Below are positions 18,378-27,639 of a stretch of 64,000 bases of DNA, piece after piece; the stretch's first letter is position 1; every line of letters begins with the position of its first letter. Origin of the DNA: Palsa-360 sp963710315. Lineage in GTDB: Bacteria; Acidobacteriota; Terriglobia; Acidiferrales; UBA7541. A program made the translations under genes and the position numbers. Under the pieces are notes generated by a model. It was not told the origin of the DNA. It made no database searches and saw nothing but the letters and a program-made list of their open reading frames with translations. Location: NCBI GenBank assembly GCA_963710315.1, contig CAVPZW010000001.1, positions 186,001 through 250,000 of the forward strand, read 5' to 3'.

Positions 18378-18466
18378 GAGGACATAGAGTTCAAGTGCCT
18401 TCCGCGCATAGGCACGGAACTATTCTCCCCTCTGGAAAGCCCGTCCGCCAAAACGGACGGGTTTTC
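18378..18466 (+). ncRNA. Candidate small regulatory RNA of about 90 nt
   Basis: Between the promoter above and a terminator lie two structures and no gene. Hairpin 1 (18389-18420) pairs GTTC and GTGCC with GGCAC and GAAC, with two bases bulged on one side and one on the other. An unpaired CU-rich stretch TTCTCCCCTCT follows (18423-18433). The last element is a terminator: eight-base-pair stem CCCGTCCG/CGGACGGG (18440-18461) followed by TTTTCTGTTT. The C-rich single-stranded motif between two stems is how many trans-acting small RNAs present anti-Shine-Dalgarno sequences. I do not recognise the family; a relation to the acidobacterial motif called Acido-1 should be tested and cannot be decided here. 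Transcription is not proven. Confidence 0.5.
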
Positions 18467-18513
18467 TGTTTCTGGACCGTCTCCCACGCCATTTGAAATT
18501 CTTGATTCCTCGG

Positions 18514-18606
18514 CGTTTCTCCGTGTCCTCTGTGTTCTCTGTGTTAAAAGCTTTTGCGGGGTTGAGAATGCCGCTGCGAAAAAACGTTTAACACAGAGAA
18601 CACAGC
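18514..18606. repeat. Palindromic repeat, family A (copy 3)
   Basis: Arms TTTCTCCGTGTCCTCTGTG (about 18517) continuing to GTGTTAAAAG on the left, and GTTTAACACAGAGAACACAG on the right, around a 40-base centre. A partial arm (GCACAGAGGGCACAGAAAAG) lies further on at about 18931-18951. Confidence 0.8.
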
Positions 18607-18674
18607 GCGGCTTAGCCGCATCCAAAGGCAGCTTCCATTTTTTAAACTCCGATTTGCCGTTGTTCCCTCTGCCA

Positions 18675-18857
18675 GTCCCGTTAGGGACGACAGATCGTAG
18701 CCCACCGTGAAACGGTGAGGGAGATGCGGCCCAACAAGCGTAAGCCCCGGAGGGGCGGCACACGTTGGAGCCTGTGTCGCCCTTCCGGGGCTTAAAAGAA
18801 TCGCGAGATGTCCCCCACCGTTTCACGGCGGGCTACGGTCTGCCGTCCCTACGGGAC
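18675..18857. repeat. Large nested palindrome, family D
   Basis: About 180 bases that fold back on themselves. The outer ends are GTCCCGTTAGGGAC and GTCCCTACGGGAC, followed inward by TAGCCCACCGTGAAACGGTG against CACCGTTTCACGGCGGGCTA, and innermost AAGCCCCGGAGGGGCG against CGCCCTTCCGGGGCTT. No coding potential. Together with the family A copies it fills the 700 bases between the small RNA and the cox genes. Confidence 0.8.
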
Positions 18858-18958
18858 TCCGAGCGGGACCAAGCCGAGAGCGAAGGAAAAACTAAATTCG
18901 TCTCGCCACGCAAAAAATCTGCGGATTAGTAGCACAGAGGGCACAGAAAAGGCAAGAG

Positions 18959-19288
18959 TTATGGGTGAGTCGGAGGTGCTGTGGTGGACCAGGCGTCGGG
19001 CGCCGGGGTCCAGGAACGAGTTCGATAATCGCTCATGGTGAAGGCGATGAGCAGGGCCAGCCAGAAAAATCCAGCAACCACCATAATGCGCACCAGGCCG
19101 CTGCTATGCCTCACGCCCATGAAGAACAGGACTACCAGCATCATTTTCGAGAAAGCGATGGCCAGGGCCGCCACGGTATTGAATGGTCCGAGGTCGATGA
19201 AGGCCACTCCTGTGGTCAGGATGGTCAGCCCGATCAGGCCGAGGAACACCAGAATGTAAGTTTTTTGCGGCACAATCGGCTGTGACAT
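18959..19288 (-). CDS. Cytochrome c oxidase subunit IV (CoxD/CtaF-like)
   Basis: A 109-residue membrane protein with three hydrophobic segments (YILVFLGLIGLTILTTGVAF, AALAIAFSKMMLVVLFFMGV, IMVVAGFFWLALLIAFTM), the shape of bacterial subunit IV of haem-copper oxidases; the FSKMMLVVLFFMG stretch is typical. It assists assembly or stability of the oxidase in the inner membrane. Its ATG overlaps the stop of subunit III by one base (TAATG), and it is the last gene of the act-cox operon. Confidence 0.85.
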   Translation of the reverse strand: MSQPIVPQKTYILVFLGLIGLTILTTGVAFIDLGPFNTVAALAIAFSKMMLVVLFFMGVRHSSGLVRIMVVAGFFWLALLIAFTMSDYRTRSWTPAPDAWSTTAPPTHP

Positions 19289-19973
19289 TAGTAGCGCCCG
19301 CCTATCAGGTAGAGCAACGGAAACAGAAAAATCCAGACGATATCGACGAAGTGCCAGTACAAGCCCACGACCTCAACCGGCGCAAAATAGTGGGGCGTGA
19401 AGCTGTCCTTGCGCGCACGCAGGACCAACCAAAACAGCAGGCCCATGCCGATGACCATGTGGATGGCGTGCAGGCCGGTCATGGCGAAGTAGAAAAAGAA
19501 ATAGATCTGCGCGTGGTTCAGGCCGCCGGGCGCGAGCTTTGCCAGAGCATCGCCTTCGGGCGCCCAGTCCAGGCTGGGGACAACGTGTTCCACGAATTTC
19601 TGGTTGTACTCGTAGGCTTTGACGCCCAGGAAGATTCCACCAAGAAACATGGTGGCGACAGGAACATAATGAGCGCGCGGCGGTTGCCGGTCTGCGCGGA
19701 ACGCACCGCCAGAGCCATGGTGAGACTGCTGCCCAGCAGGACAATGGTGTTCGCTGCGCCCAGCTTGATGTCAAGAATGTGGCTGCCGCCCTCAAACGCC
19801 GCAAAGTAGAGCCAGCGGTAAATCGCGTAGGCGGCGAAGACTCCGCCGAAGAACATGATTTCCGTGACCAGGAAAACCCAGATTCCGAGGGTATCGGCCT
19901 CATGCTGCTGGTCGAGGTCCTCGAACTGGTGCGCCATTCCTACGGGATGTGCGTGCGCTTCGGGTTCAGTCAC
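19288..19973 (-). CDS. coxC: Cytochrome c oxidase subunit III, one frameshift
   Basis: Multi-pass membrane subunit III of the caa3-type oxidase. N-terminal part: DTLGIWVFLVTEIMFFGGVF and HILDIKLGAANTIVLLGSSL. C-terminal part: MFLGGIFLGVKAYEY, the conserved GLHAIHMVIGMG and a final WHFVDIVWIFLFPLLYLIG. The two parts are in different frames with a break near 19655, where TTCCTGTCGCC would read correctly as F-L-V-A with one more G. GTG at 19973 is the likely start, overlapping the end of coxA by eight bases. About 228 residues when repaired, normal for the family. Confidence 0.88.
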
Positions 19974-21596
19974 CGGAGCCCTCCTCAGGTCCATATGCGT
20001 AGGCTTCCTCGGTTACCACGGGAATTTCAGTGAAATTTTCCGTGGGCGGCGGAGACGGCGTCTTCCATTCCAGTCCCGTGGCGCCCCACGGATTGGGTTC
20101 CGCGACCGGGCCGTAGCGCATCGACCAGATCAGGTAAATCAAGGGGATCAGGTAGCCAACGCCCAGAACCGTGGCGCCCGCCGAGGACATCACGTTTAGC
20201 ACTTGAAACTCCGCGGGATAGAACGCGTAGCGGCGCGGCATGCCCAGATATCCCAGCATGAATTGCGGGAAAAACGTCAGGTTGAAGCCGACGAAAATAA
20301 TTGCCGCGGCGAGACCCGCCCACACGTTGGGATACATTCTGCCCGTAATTTTCGGCCACCAGAAATGGATTCCGCCGAGATATCCCATCACCGCGCCGCC
20401 GACCATGATGTAGTGGAAGTGGGCCACGATGAAATAGGTTCCGTTCAGATGCACGTCCGTGGCAAGCGAAGCGAGGAACAGCCCGGTCAAGCCGCCCATG
20501 GTGAACAGGCCAATGAAGCCCATGGCGTATAGCATGGGGGCTTCGTAGGAGATCGATCCCTTGTAGAGAGTGGCCGTCCAGTTAAACACCTTGATGGCGG
20601 AGGGAATGGCCACCAGAAAACTCAGCATGGAAAAGATCAGCCCCGCGTACACCGACTGCCCGGTGACGAACATGTGGTGTCCCCAGACCAGGAATCCGAG
20701 GACGGCGATGGCCACGCTGGAAAACGCCACGACCTTGTAACCGAAAATTTGTCTTGCGCGAGAAGCAGGCGATGATTTCGCTGACCACGCCCATGGCCGG
20801 CAAAATCATGATGTACACGGCCGGGTGCGAATAAAACCAGAACAGATGCTGGAAGAGCAAGGGATCGCCGCCCAGGGCCGGGCTGAAAATCCCCACGTGA
20901 AACAGGTGTTCCAGCGCGAGCAGAAAAATGGTGATGGCCAGCACGGGCGTGCCCAGCACCATGATGATGCTGGTGGCATACATAGCCCACAGGAACAGCG
21001 GCATGCGGAACCAGGTCAAGCCCGGGAGCGCGCATCTTGTGAATGGTCACGATGAAGTTCAGGCCCGTCAGAATCGAAGAGAATCCGGTGATGAACACGC
21101 CGATGGCTACGGCCGTGACCTGCGTGTTCGAGTACGTGCTGCTATAGGGAGTGTAGAAAGTCCAGCCGGTATCAACGCCGCCGGCGATTGCCGAGTACAG
21201 CGTGAACATCCCGCCGACGATGTAAATGTACCAGCTCAGCAGGTTCAGCTTGGGGAAGGCAAGATCGCGCGCTCCCACCATCAGCGGAACCAGGAAATTC
21301 CCGAGGACCGCGGGGATCGAGGGAATCAGGAAAAAGAAAATCATGATGATGCCGTGCAGCGTGAAGAGCTTGTTGTAGGTTTCCGGCTGCACCAGCGCGC
21401 CCTGCGGCTCGATCAGGTGGATGCGCATCAGCACGGCGAACGAGCCGCCGATGAGAAAGAAAAATGTGATCGAAGCCAGATACAATAGCGCGATGCGCTT
21501 GTGGTCCAGCGTAAACAGCCAGGACTTCCAGCCGTAGTCCGCGTTCAGGTAATTTCGCGGTGCGTGCACGCGTGGTTCCAGCGTGGCCGTGCTCAT
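19966..21596 (-). CDS. coxA: Cytochrome c oxidase subunit I, A2-type, two frameshifts
   Basis: Catalytic subunit holding low-spin haem and the haem-CuB centre; reduces oxygen and pumps protons. Visible ligands and motifs: LFTLHGIIMIFFFL (haem histidine), FWFYSHPAVYIMIL (CuB histidine-tyrosine pair), WGHHMF (CuB histidines) and YFIVAHFHYIMVGG (haem histidines). The YSHP sequence in place of a D-channel glutamate motif is characteristic of the A2 subfamily, as in Rhodothermus caa3. Frame breaks near 21035 and 20747 are each repaired by removing one base (ACAAATTTT to ACAATTTT at the second). The ATG overlaps the coxB stop (ATGA). Confidence 0.93.
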
Positions 21597-22555
21597 TGCT
21601 TCCCCTCTTCCTTTGGTTTCGGTTGCGACTTGCCCAGTGCGCGAATATAGGCAATCACATTATTGAGCTGCTCTTCCGTCAACTGCCCCTGAAATGTGGG
21701 CATGATGGGAGAGTAGCCTTGAACGATTTTGGCCTTTGGCAGCAGAATCGATTCGCGGATATAGGCATCGTCCGCCGTGACCGTTTCGCCGGTGGTCAGC
21801 TTGACGGGATTCCCATATACGCCCAGCAAGGATGGGCCCAGGCCCGCGCCGTCAGGCAGTGTGGCACGTCGAGCATCCGCTGGCCTGAAACACTTTCGCT
21901 CCGGCCTGCTCCATGGACTCACCCGGCGCTCCCCCTGCGAGCCACCGTTCGTAGTCATCCGGTTCCTGCACAATGATCGAGCCGATCATGCCCGCATGAA
22001 ATGCGCCGCAGTATTGCGCGCAGAACAGATGGAACGTTCCCACCTTGGTGGCCGTAAACCATAGCGTGGTGTAGCGTCCAGGCAAAACGTCCTTCTTGAC
22101 GCGGAACGCGGGGACGAAGAAATCGTGAATCACGTCCTCCGAGGTCATGGTCAGCTTGACCGGACGGCCAAGCGGCACGTGCACCTCGTTAATTTCGCGC
22201 TGCCCTTCGGGATGCTCGACCTTCCACATCCACTGCTTTCCGGTGACGAAAATTTCCATCGAGCCCTTGGGGGCTTCCGAGTTCCGGAAATACAGCAGGA
22301 ACTCCACACGAAAATCACCGCAACGATCAGCGTGGGAATGGCGGTCCACAAAACCTCCAGCGGAAACGATCCTTCGATCGCCTTGGGGCGTTCGTCCGGC
22401 GAGCGCCTGCGGTACTTGATCATGAAATAGAAAATGATCGAAAAAATCAGGGCCGTAAAAAACACGGTCACGGCCGTCAGGAACAGATACAGCTGGTCCA
22501 CCGACCTCGCGATCGAGGAAGCCTGTTCCGGCTGAAATGGAAAGCTCTGCATCAA
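21593..22555 (-). CDS. coxB: Cytochrome c oxidase subunit II with fused cytochrome c domain (caa3 type), frameshifted
   Basis: Electron-entry subunit of the oxidase. Two N-terminal membrane helices (YLFLTAVTVFFTALIFSIIF and LEVLWTAIPTLIVAVIFVW) precede the CuA cupredoxin domain. CuA ligands are in VIHDFF and CAQYCGAFHAGM. A C-terminal cytochrome c domain follows with haem motif CSTCH and distal methionine region SPIMPTFQG. This fusion defines caa3 oxidases and fits direct electron delivery from alternative complex III. Frame breaks lie near 22305 and 21870. Starts at ATG 22555 (or the next ATG), 27 bases after the SCO gene. Confidence 0.92.
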
Positions 22556-22581
22556 GATCGTATCCTCACTTCACCAAATCC

Positions 22582-23422
22582 TTACCGCACCTTCACGTCG
22601 GCCGCCGGTGGAATCCCGGCCGGACGATTGCGTTCGCGAAGGAACATCACAGTCATGAAAAGTCCCAAGAGAAGCACGGTCAAGCCGCCAGCCGCGCGCA
22701 GCACATTGATGACGATCACGCCGTATTTTCCGGTCATGGGGTCGTACTGGTAGCAATACAGCATGGCGTGATCGGTCAATGTTCCGATCTTTCCTTGCGA
22801 CGCTTCTACTAGACCGAGGCGCACATCGCGCGCCGGATAGACCACGCCGTAAAAATAGCGGTCGATGCGCCCATCGGGAGTAAGCACCATGATTGCGGCT
22901 GCATGCGCGTACTGCCGGATGGAAGAATCGTAAGCGTAGCTGAAAGCCCACCGCGCTGGTCAGGGCGTCAATCGATTTCTGCTCGCCGGTCAGGAAGTGC
23001 CAGTGACCCGCGGTTCCCGTGCGGCCGTATTGGCCGAGGTACACGTCGCGCTTGGCCTTGGCCAGCGTGGGAGTATCCTTCGGCTCGAAGCTAACTGTGA
23101 TGGCCTCGAAGTCCTTCCCGAGGTCGAGCGAGATTGCGTTCAGAGTGCGCAGTTCCCCGTTCAGCACTTCGGTGCACAGCGCCGGGCAATCGAAATACAC
23201 GAGAGAGAGCACGATAGGCTTCTGCCCAAAATAGTCGCCGATGCGCACGGTCTTTCCGGCCTCATCCCGAAACTCGAGGTCCGGCGGAATTTGCGCGTTT
23301 AGGTTTTGCTGGATGCCTACCTTGTTGAGGATCGCGGGCGTAGTCTGCTGTTGCGCGCTCGCGGAAGCGGCGCCAATTCCGGCAAAGGCCAGGAGCATTG
23401 CGGCTTGAAGTCTGATGTTCAC
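22582..23422 (-). CDS. SCO1/SenC copper chaperone with C-terminal membrane anchor, frameshifted
   Basis: Thioredoxin-fold copper-insertion protein for the CuA site of subunit II, acting on the outer face of the inner membrane. Features: signal peptide (AAMLLAFAGIGAASA), LEFRDEAGKTVRIGDYFGQK, the copper-binding CxxxC in YFDCPALCTEVL, and the distal histidine region ILTDHAMLYCYQYD. A C-terminal helix (AAGGLTVLLLGLFMTVMFL) anchors it. The frame breaks near 22940, inside YAYDSSIRQYAHA. GTG start at 23422 overlaps the preceding stop by four bases (GTGA). Its place between the act and cox genes suits CuA assembly. Confidence 0.87.
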
Positions 23423-23862
23423 TGCTTCTTGCTCCCTTCCGGCGTTTCCTTGGCTGCCTCGGCGGGCTGCGCCTGAGGCATGCCTTGCACCGGAACTCCC
23501 TTTTTCACCAGCAAATCCATGGCTACCTCGATGGGCACGCGCGCGGTCCCCGCAGCGCGATTCTCCCAGGCGTAAGTCTCCAGAGACTTTTCCTGCTCTT
23601 CGCGAAACTTCTTCCAATCCTCGCGGGGATTCACCTGCAACTGCGGCCCCAGCGGCAACTGCCGCGTGTCCGCGAAAGGAGAATCGGTGGCGGGCTGATC
23701 CACATAATGCGCCGAAAAATACCGGAACATTCCCCAGCACACCAAGCCTGTAATCGCCAGCGTAACGCCCATGGCCACGAGAAAATTGTAAACTCCGCCG
23801 GTATTGGCGTCGCGCGTTTCGTAGCCCGGCGAGTTTGCCGAATTGTTGTGCGGTTTATCCAT
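23419..23862 (-). CDS. Small single-helix membrane protein of the act-cox cluster
   Basis: A 147-residue protein with one N-terminal membrane helix (YNFLVAMGVTLAITGLVCWG) and an extracytoplasmic domain containing LQVNPREDWKKFREEQEK, ETYAWENRAAGTARVPIEVA and MDLLVKKGVPVQ. I know this sequence type from the same position, between ActF and SCO, in other ACIII-caa3 clusters. It has no cofactor motif and no assigned function; an assembly or accessory-subunit role (comparable to ActG) is inference. ATG at 23862 overlaps the end of actF by eight bases. Confidence 0.75.
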   Translation of the reverse strand: MDKPHNNSANSPGYETRDANTGGVYNFLVAMGVTLAITGLVCWGMFRYFSAHYVDQPATDSPFADTRQLPLGPQLQVNPREDWKKFREEQEKSLETYAWENRAAGTARVPIEVAMDLLVKKGVPVQGMPQAQPAEAAKETPEGSKKQ

Positions 23863-25039
23863 GTTGTTCAGCCGCCTGCTGGATAATTTCTTCCATGCGC
23901 GGATCGTGAGCCGGCAGGAGCGGCATGCGCTGCAGCTGCCACAGAAAATATGCAAACCAGATGCAGCCCAGGCCCAGCGGAAGCGCCACGTCCATCCACG
24001 TCAGGCGAATGTTTCCTCCGCCGAATGCGGGCAAAACCATCCAGTACATATCCACCAGGCGCATCACCAGGACCAGCAGAGCCACGATGACCAGGGAGCG
24101 CGTCCTTCTCTTCACATGCCGGAACAGCAGCAGGAAAAACGGAAAGGCGAAATTCAGGATGATCAGCAGCATGGCGATGTGGCCCCAAACGCCTTCCATC
24201 CTGCGGATATACCAGGGAATTTCATCGCTAAGGTTGCCGCCCCAGATAATCAGAAATTGCGAAAACTCCATGTACGCCCAAAGCATCACGAAGGTCAGCA
24301 GGAAACTTCCCAGGTCCTGGAATTGCGCGGGCCTCACCACTTGCGATAGAGGCCTCTTGCCCGAGAGCCACACCAGCATGATGATCGTGAATGCCATGGC
24401 GGTCAGCGCCTGCCCTACCATGAACAGCAGCCCGTAGATCGTGGAGTACCAGCGCGGCTCCAGCGACATGACCCAGTCGATGCCCGCAAACGTCACCGTA
24501 AATCCGTACAGCACCAGCCCGATGCCGCTAAAGCCTTCGATGCGAATCCACAGGGCAATGCCCGCGCCGCCCGAGTCTTCCTGGCGCGACCACTTATTCA
24601 GGAAATGCGTGAGCATGAACCAGATGGCGAAATAGAAAATCATGCGGCCGATAAAAAATTGCGGGTTCAGATAGCCAAGCTTGGCCACAATGACCGGATC
24701 GGTCTGCCCGGGGCGCGACCAGCTGTAAAGCGTCTTCATGCCCACCAGAACAGGCAGCGCGGCGACCGCCATCAGCGGAAGCGTGCGGCTGCTGGCTTCC
24801 AGAATGCGCCGGATCACCAGCGCCCACCGCCCGCCGGTCAGGTGCTGCACCATCAGGAGCGCCGTGGATCCCAGCGTGATGCCAATCCAGAACAGAAACG
24901 CAATCAGGTAGGAATGAAAAAATTCCGCCTTGTCCGCGACACCGCCGGCAATGCAAACGGCCAGCAGCACAGCGCCCGCAAGGGCCAGCCGCATGGGCAG
25001 ACCTTCCAACTTCAACGTCGATTCACCGGTTTCGATCAT
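23855..25039 (-). CDS. actF: Alternative complex III subunit ActF
   Basis: Integral membrane subunit of alternative complex III, related to the NrfD/PsrC-like ActC, with about ten hydrophobic segments over 394 residues. Visible helices include ALAGAVLLAVCIAGGVA, FHSYLIAFLFWIGITLGSTA, FFIGRMIFYFAIWFMLTHFL, IGLVLYGFTVTFAGIDWVMS and WVLPL-type C-terminal helices. It carries no metal-binding motif. Together with ActC it forms the membrane part that may couple quinol oxidation to proton movement. Frame intact. ATG overlaps the actE stop (ATGA) and its end overlaps the next gene. Confidence 0.9.
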   Translation of the reverse strand: MIETGESTLKLEGLPMRLALAGAVLLAVCIAGGVADKAEFFHSYLIAFLFWIGITLGSTALLMVQHLTGGRWALVIRRILEASSRTLPLMAVAALPVLVGMKTLYSWSRPGQTDPVIVAKLGYLNPQFFIGRMIFYFAIWFMLTHFLNKWSRQEDSGGAGIALWIRIEGFSGIGLVLYGFTVTFAGIDWVMSLEPRWYSTIYGLLFMVGQALTAMAFTIIMLVWLSGKRPLSQVVRPAQFQDLGSFLLTFVMLWAYMEFSQFLIIWGGNLSDEIPWYIRRMEGVWGHIAMLLIILNFAFPFFLLLFRHVKRRTRSLVIVALLVLVMRLVDMYWMVLPAFGGGNIRLTWMDVALPLGLGCIWFAYFLWQLQRMPLLPAHDPRMEEIIQQAAEQHG

Positions 25040-25602
25040 TTCGCCTGGCCCGTCAATTTTTCGCGCTCCGCTTCCGGCACATCGTCGATGGGCGCCTGCC
25101 GGCTGAGTTGCAAAGCCCTAATATAAGCGATGATGGCCCAGCGGTCGCGCGGCTGGAACGCGGTAGCCGTATGGGTACATCACGCCGAATCCGTTGGTGA
25201 TCACGTCGAAAAAATGTCCCACGGGCGCCGTGCGCAGGCGGTCCTCGTGAAACGACGGCGGGCGCTTGAAACCGCGCTGCACGATCATGCCGTCGCCATC
25301 ACCCGAAAATCCGTGGCAGGGCGTGCAGAAAATGTTGAATCGCTCGCGGCCGCGCTCCACCATTTCATTGGTCACGGGAACGGAAACGCTTCCGACGGCT
25401 GCCCATTCAACTTTCCGGTGAAGAGCAATTCCTGCGGGCCGGAAGTCAGTTCACCGCGCGGAAAAGTGCCCGCAACGGGCATGCGCGCGGATTGCCCGTC
25501 GCCAAAAAAATCGGTCGGATCATAGGGGTTGTAGCGCGGTTGCACGTGCATGTCCAGGCGGCATCCGGCGCACACGAATAGCAGGCCGACGGCGGCCAGC
25601 AA
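25036..25602 (-). CDS. actE: Alternative complex III subunit ActE, monohaem cytochrome c, frameshifted
   Basis: Membrane-attached monohaem cytochrome c. N terminus is lipoprotein-like (LFVCAGCRLD), followed by YNPYDPTDFFGDGQSARMPV, a conserved stretch in this subunit that links it to quinol-oxidase complexes. Then comes the haem motif FNIFCTPCHGFSGDGDG and the distal-methionine region VMYPYGYRV. The C terminus reads VPEAEREKLTGQAK. The frame breaks near 25375 and 25150. The first codons are unclear: TTG at 25602 is the formal start, but a TTG at about 25646 overlapping the actD end is possible if one more base error is allowed. Confidence 0.85.
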
Positions 25603-25637
25603 CCAGCGGCCCGCGAAGCGGCTTTGCGAAATTGGCG

Positions 25638-26184
25638 CTAGAGTTCAATTTCAGACCACCTCGCGCGCGATGCAGCGTCTCCATAAATTTTCGCGTCGTC
25701 TCCACGATCGAACATGGGATCGCGCGCCTTGATGCACAGGAAAAACCGGTCGCGCGAAGCCAGCGCGAAGCGCGGCACATTAAACACCGGATGGTAGGGC
25801 GTGGGCAATCCGTTCATGGCCAGCATGCCGAATACAGCGGCGGCACGCGGCAAACAAGATGGTCATTTCAAACGTGATGGGAATGAACGCCGGCCAGCTA
25901 TTCAGCGGGCGGCCGCCAACGTTGATGTGGATAACTGATCACAGCCGCGTAATACTGCATGAAAAACCCGGCGCATCCGCCCAGCATCCCGCGCAAGCAG
26001 CACCACCAGCGGCAGCCTGCGTGCGATGAAAGCCAACCGCTTCGGCAAGCCCTTCGATCGGGAACGGCGCAAAGGCGTCGATGCGGCGGTATCCGGCGTC
26101 GTGCGTGCGGTGCGCCGCCTCCAGCAATTGCTCGGGGGTCGCGAATTCCGCCATCAGTCCGTAAATGGTTTGCTCGTGCTTCAT
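25638..26184 (-). CDS. actD: Alternative complex III subunit ActD (DUF3341), frameshifted
   Basis: Membrane subunit without cofactors, about 180 residues when the frames are joined. N-terminal domain: TIYGLMAEFATPEQLLEAAH and YRRIDAFAPFPIEGLAEAVG, diagnostic of DUF3341. Two membrane helices follow around 25830-26000 (the second contains FAAAAVFGMLAMNG), then NVPRFALASRDRFFLCIKA, a ferredoxin-like C-terminal segment. Frame breaks lie near 25940, 25860 and 25670. ATG at 26184 with AAAGG just upstream, 43 bases after the actC stop. Confidence 0.85.
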
Positions 26185-26227
26185 TGCGCCTTTGCCATGT
26201 GCGAAATATTAAATTCGGCGGACCTCA

Positions 26228-27618
26228 TTATTCGGCCGCCTTCTTTTCGTCCTCTGCCACCAGCGTGCGCATTTCGAAAATCGAAATCAGCGGCAGGAAG
26301 CGGATGAACAGGAACACCAGAGCCAGGAACAGCCCGATGGTGCCGAAGAACGTGCAGAAGTCCCACCGCGTCGGGTAATACATGCCCCAGGCCGACGGCA
26401 TGAAATCGCGGTGCAAGCTGGTGACCACGATCACAAACCGCTCCAGCCACATGCCCAGGTTCACGACCATGGCGATGGCGAACAGCGCGCCGACGTTGGC
26501 GCGCACTTTGCGGAACCACAGGAACTGCGGCGTCACGATGTTGCAGGCGATCAGCATCCAATAGATCGACGGCGTAGGGGCCGGTCATGCGGTTCAGGAT
26601 CATGAAGCGTTCGTACTGGTCGCCGCTGTAATAACGCGCGAAAACGCTTCCATCATGTAGCCGTAGCCGACGATCAGCCCGGTGGCCAGCAGCACCTTGC
26701 CCATGTTGTCCAGGTGGCGCATGGTGATGAAATCTTCCAGGCGAAAGAGCTTGCGAACGGGAATGGAAAGCGTCAGCACCATGGCGAATCCGGCGTAAAT
26801 CGCGCCGGCCACGAAATAGGGCGGGAAAATCGTGGCGTGCCATCCGGGCACGATGCCGAAGGCGAAATCGAAGCTCACGATGGTGTGCACGGAAAACACC
26901 AGCGGCGTCGCCAGGCCGGCCAGCAGCAACGAAGCCGTTTCGTGCCGGTCCCAGTGCACCGCCGAGCCGCGCCAGCCCATGGCCAGGAAGCCGTAGATGA
27001 TCTTCGCAGGGCGATTTTTCGCGCGGTCGCGCAGCGTGGCCAGGTCCGGAAGCAGGCCGACGAACCAGAACAGCAGCGACACGGTGGCGTAGGTCGAAAC
27101 CGCGAAGACATCCCAGACCAGCGGGCTGCGGAAATTCGGCCACATCTTCATCGTGTCGGGATACGGGAAGAGCCAATAGCCAAGCCACGGGCGGCCCATG
27201 TGGAGCAGCGGAAAAATTCCCGCGCAGGCGACGGCAAAGAGGGTCATGGCTTCGGCAAACCGGTTGATGGAGGTGCGCCATTGCTGGCGCAGCAAAAGCA
27301 AGATGGCGGAAATCAGCGTGCCGGCGTGCCCGATTCCGATCCACCAGACGAAATTGATGATCGCAAATCCCCATCCGACCGGAATCTGGATGCCCCAGAT
27401 GCCAACGCCCAGCGACAAGGATGTAGGTGACCGACACCATGAGCAGCATGACCAGCGCAAAGGAAATCGGCGAAGCCGACAATCCACCACTTCGGCGTCT
27501 TGCGGCTCAGCACGATGGCGCTGATCTTGTCCGTGACGGAAGCAAAATCGTGTCCCGGCCCGAGGATCGGCACGGTCGCGATTTGTTCCGCGAGTTTGTC
27601 CTTCGGGCTATCTGCCAT
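26228..27618 (-). CDS. actC: Alternative complex III subunit ActC (NrfD/PsrC family), frameshifted
   Basis: Ten-helix quinol-binding membrane subunit of alternative complex III. Begins MADSPKDKLAEQIATVPILG, then ISFALVMLLMVSVTYILV, WGIQIPVGWGFAIINFVWWI, HAGTLISAILLLLRQQWRTS and later FVIVVTSLHRDFMPSAWGMY, all typical of the NrfD/PsrC family. GHAGTLISA is the conserved histidine-containing quinone-site region. Frame breaks occur near 27475, 27415, 26640 and 26570. Located between actB and actD in the standard gene order. Confidence 0.9.
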
Positions 27619-27639
27619 GTGTCATTCCGCTCTAGACGG

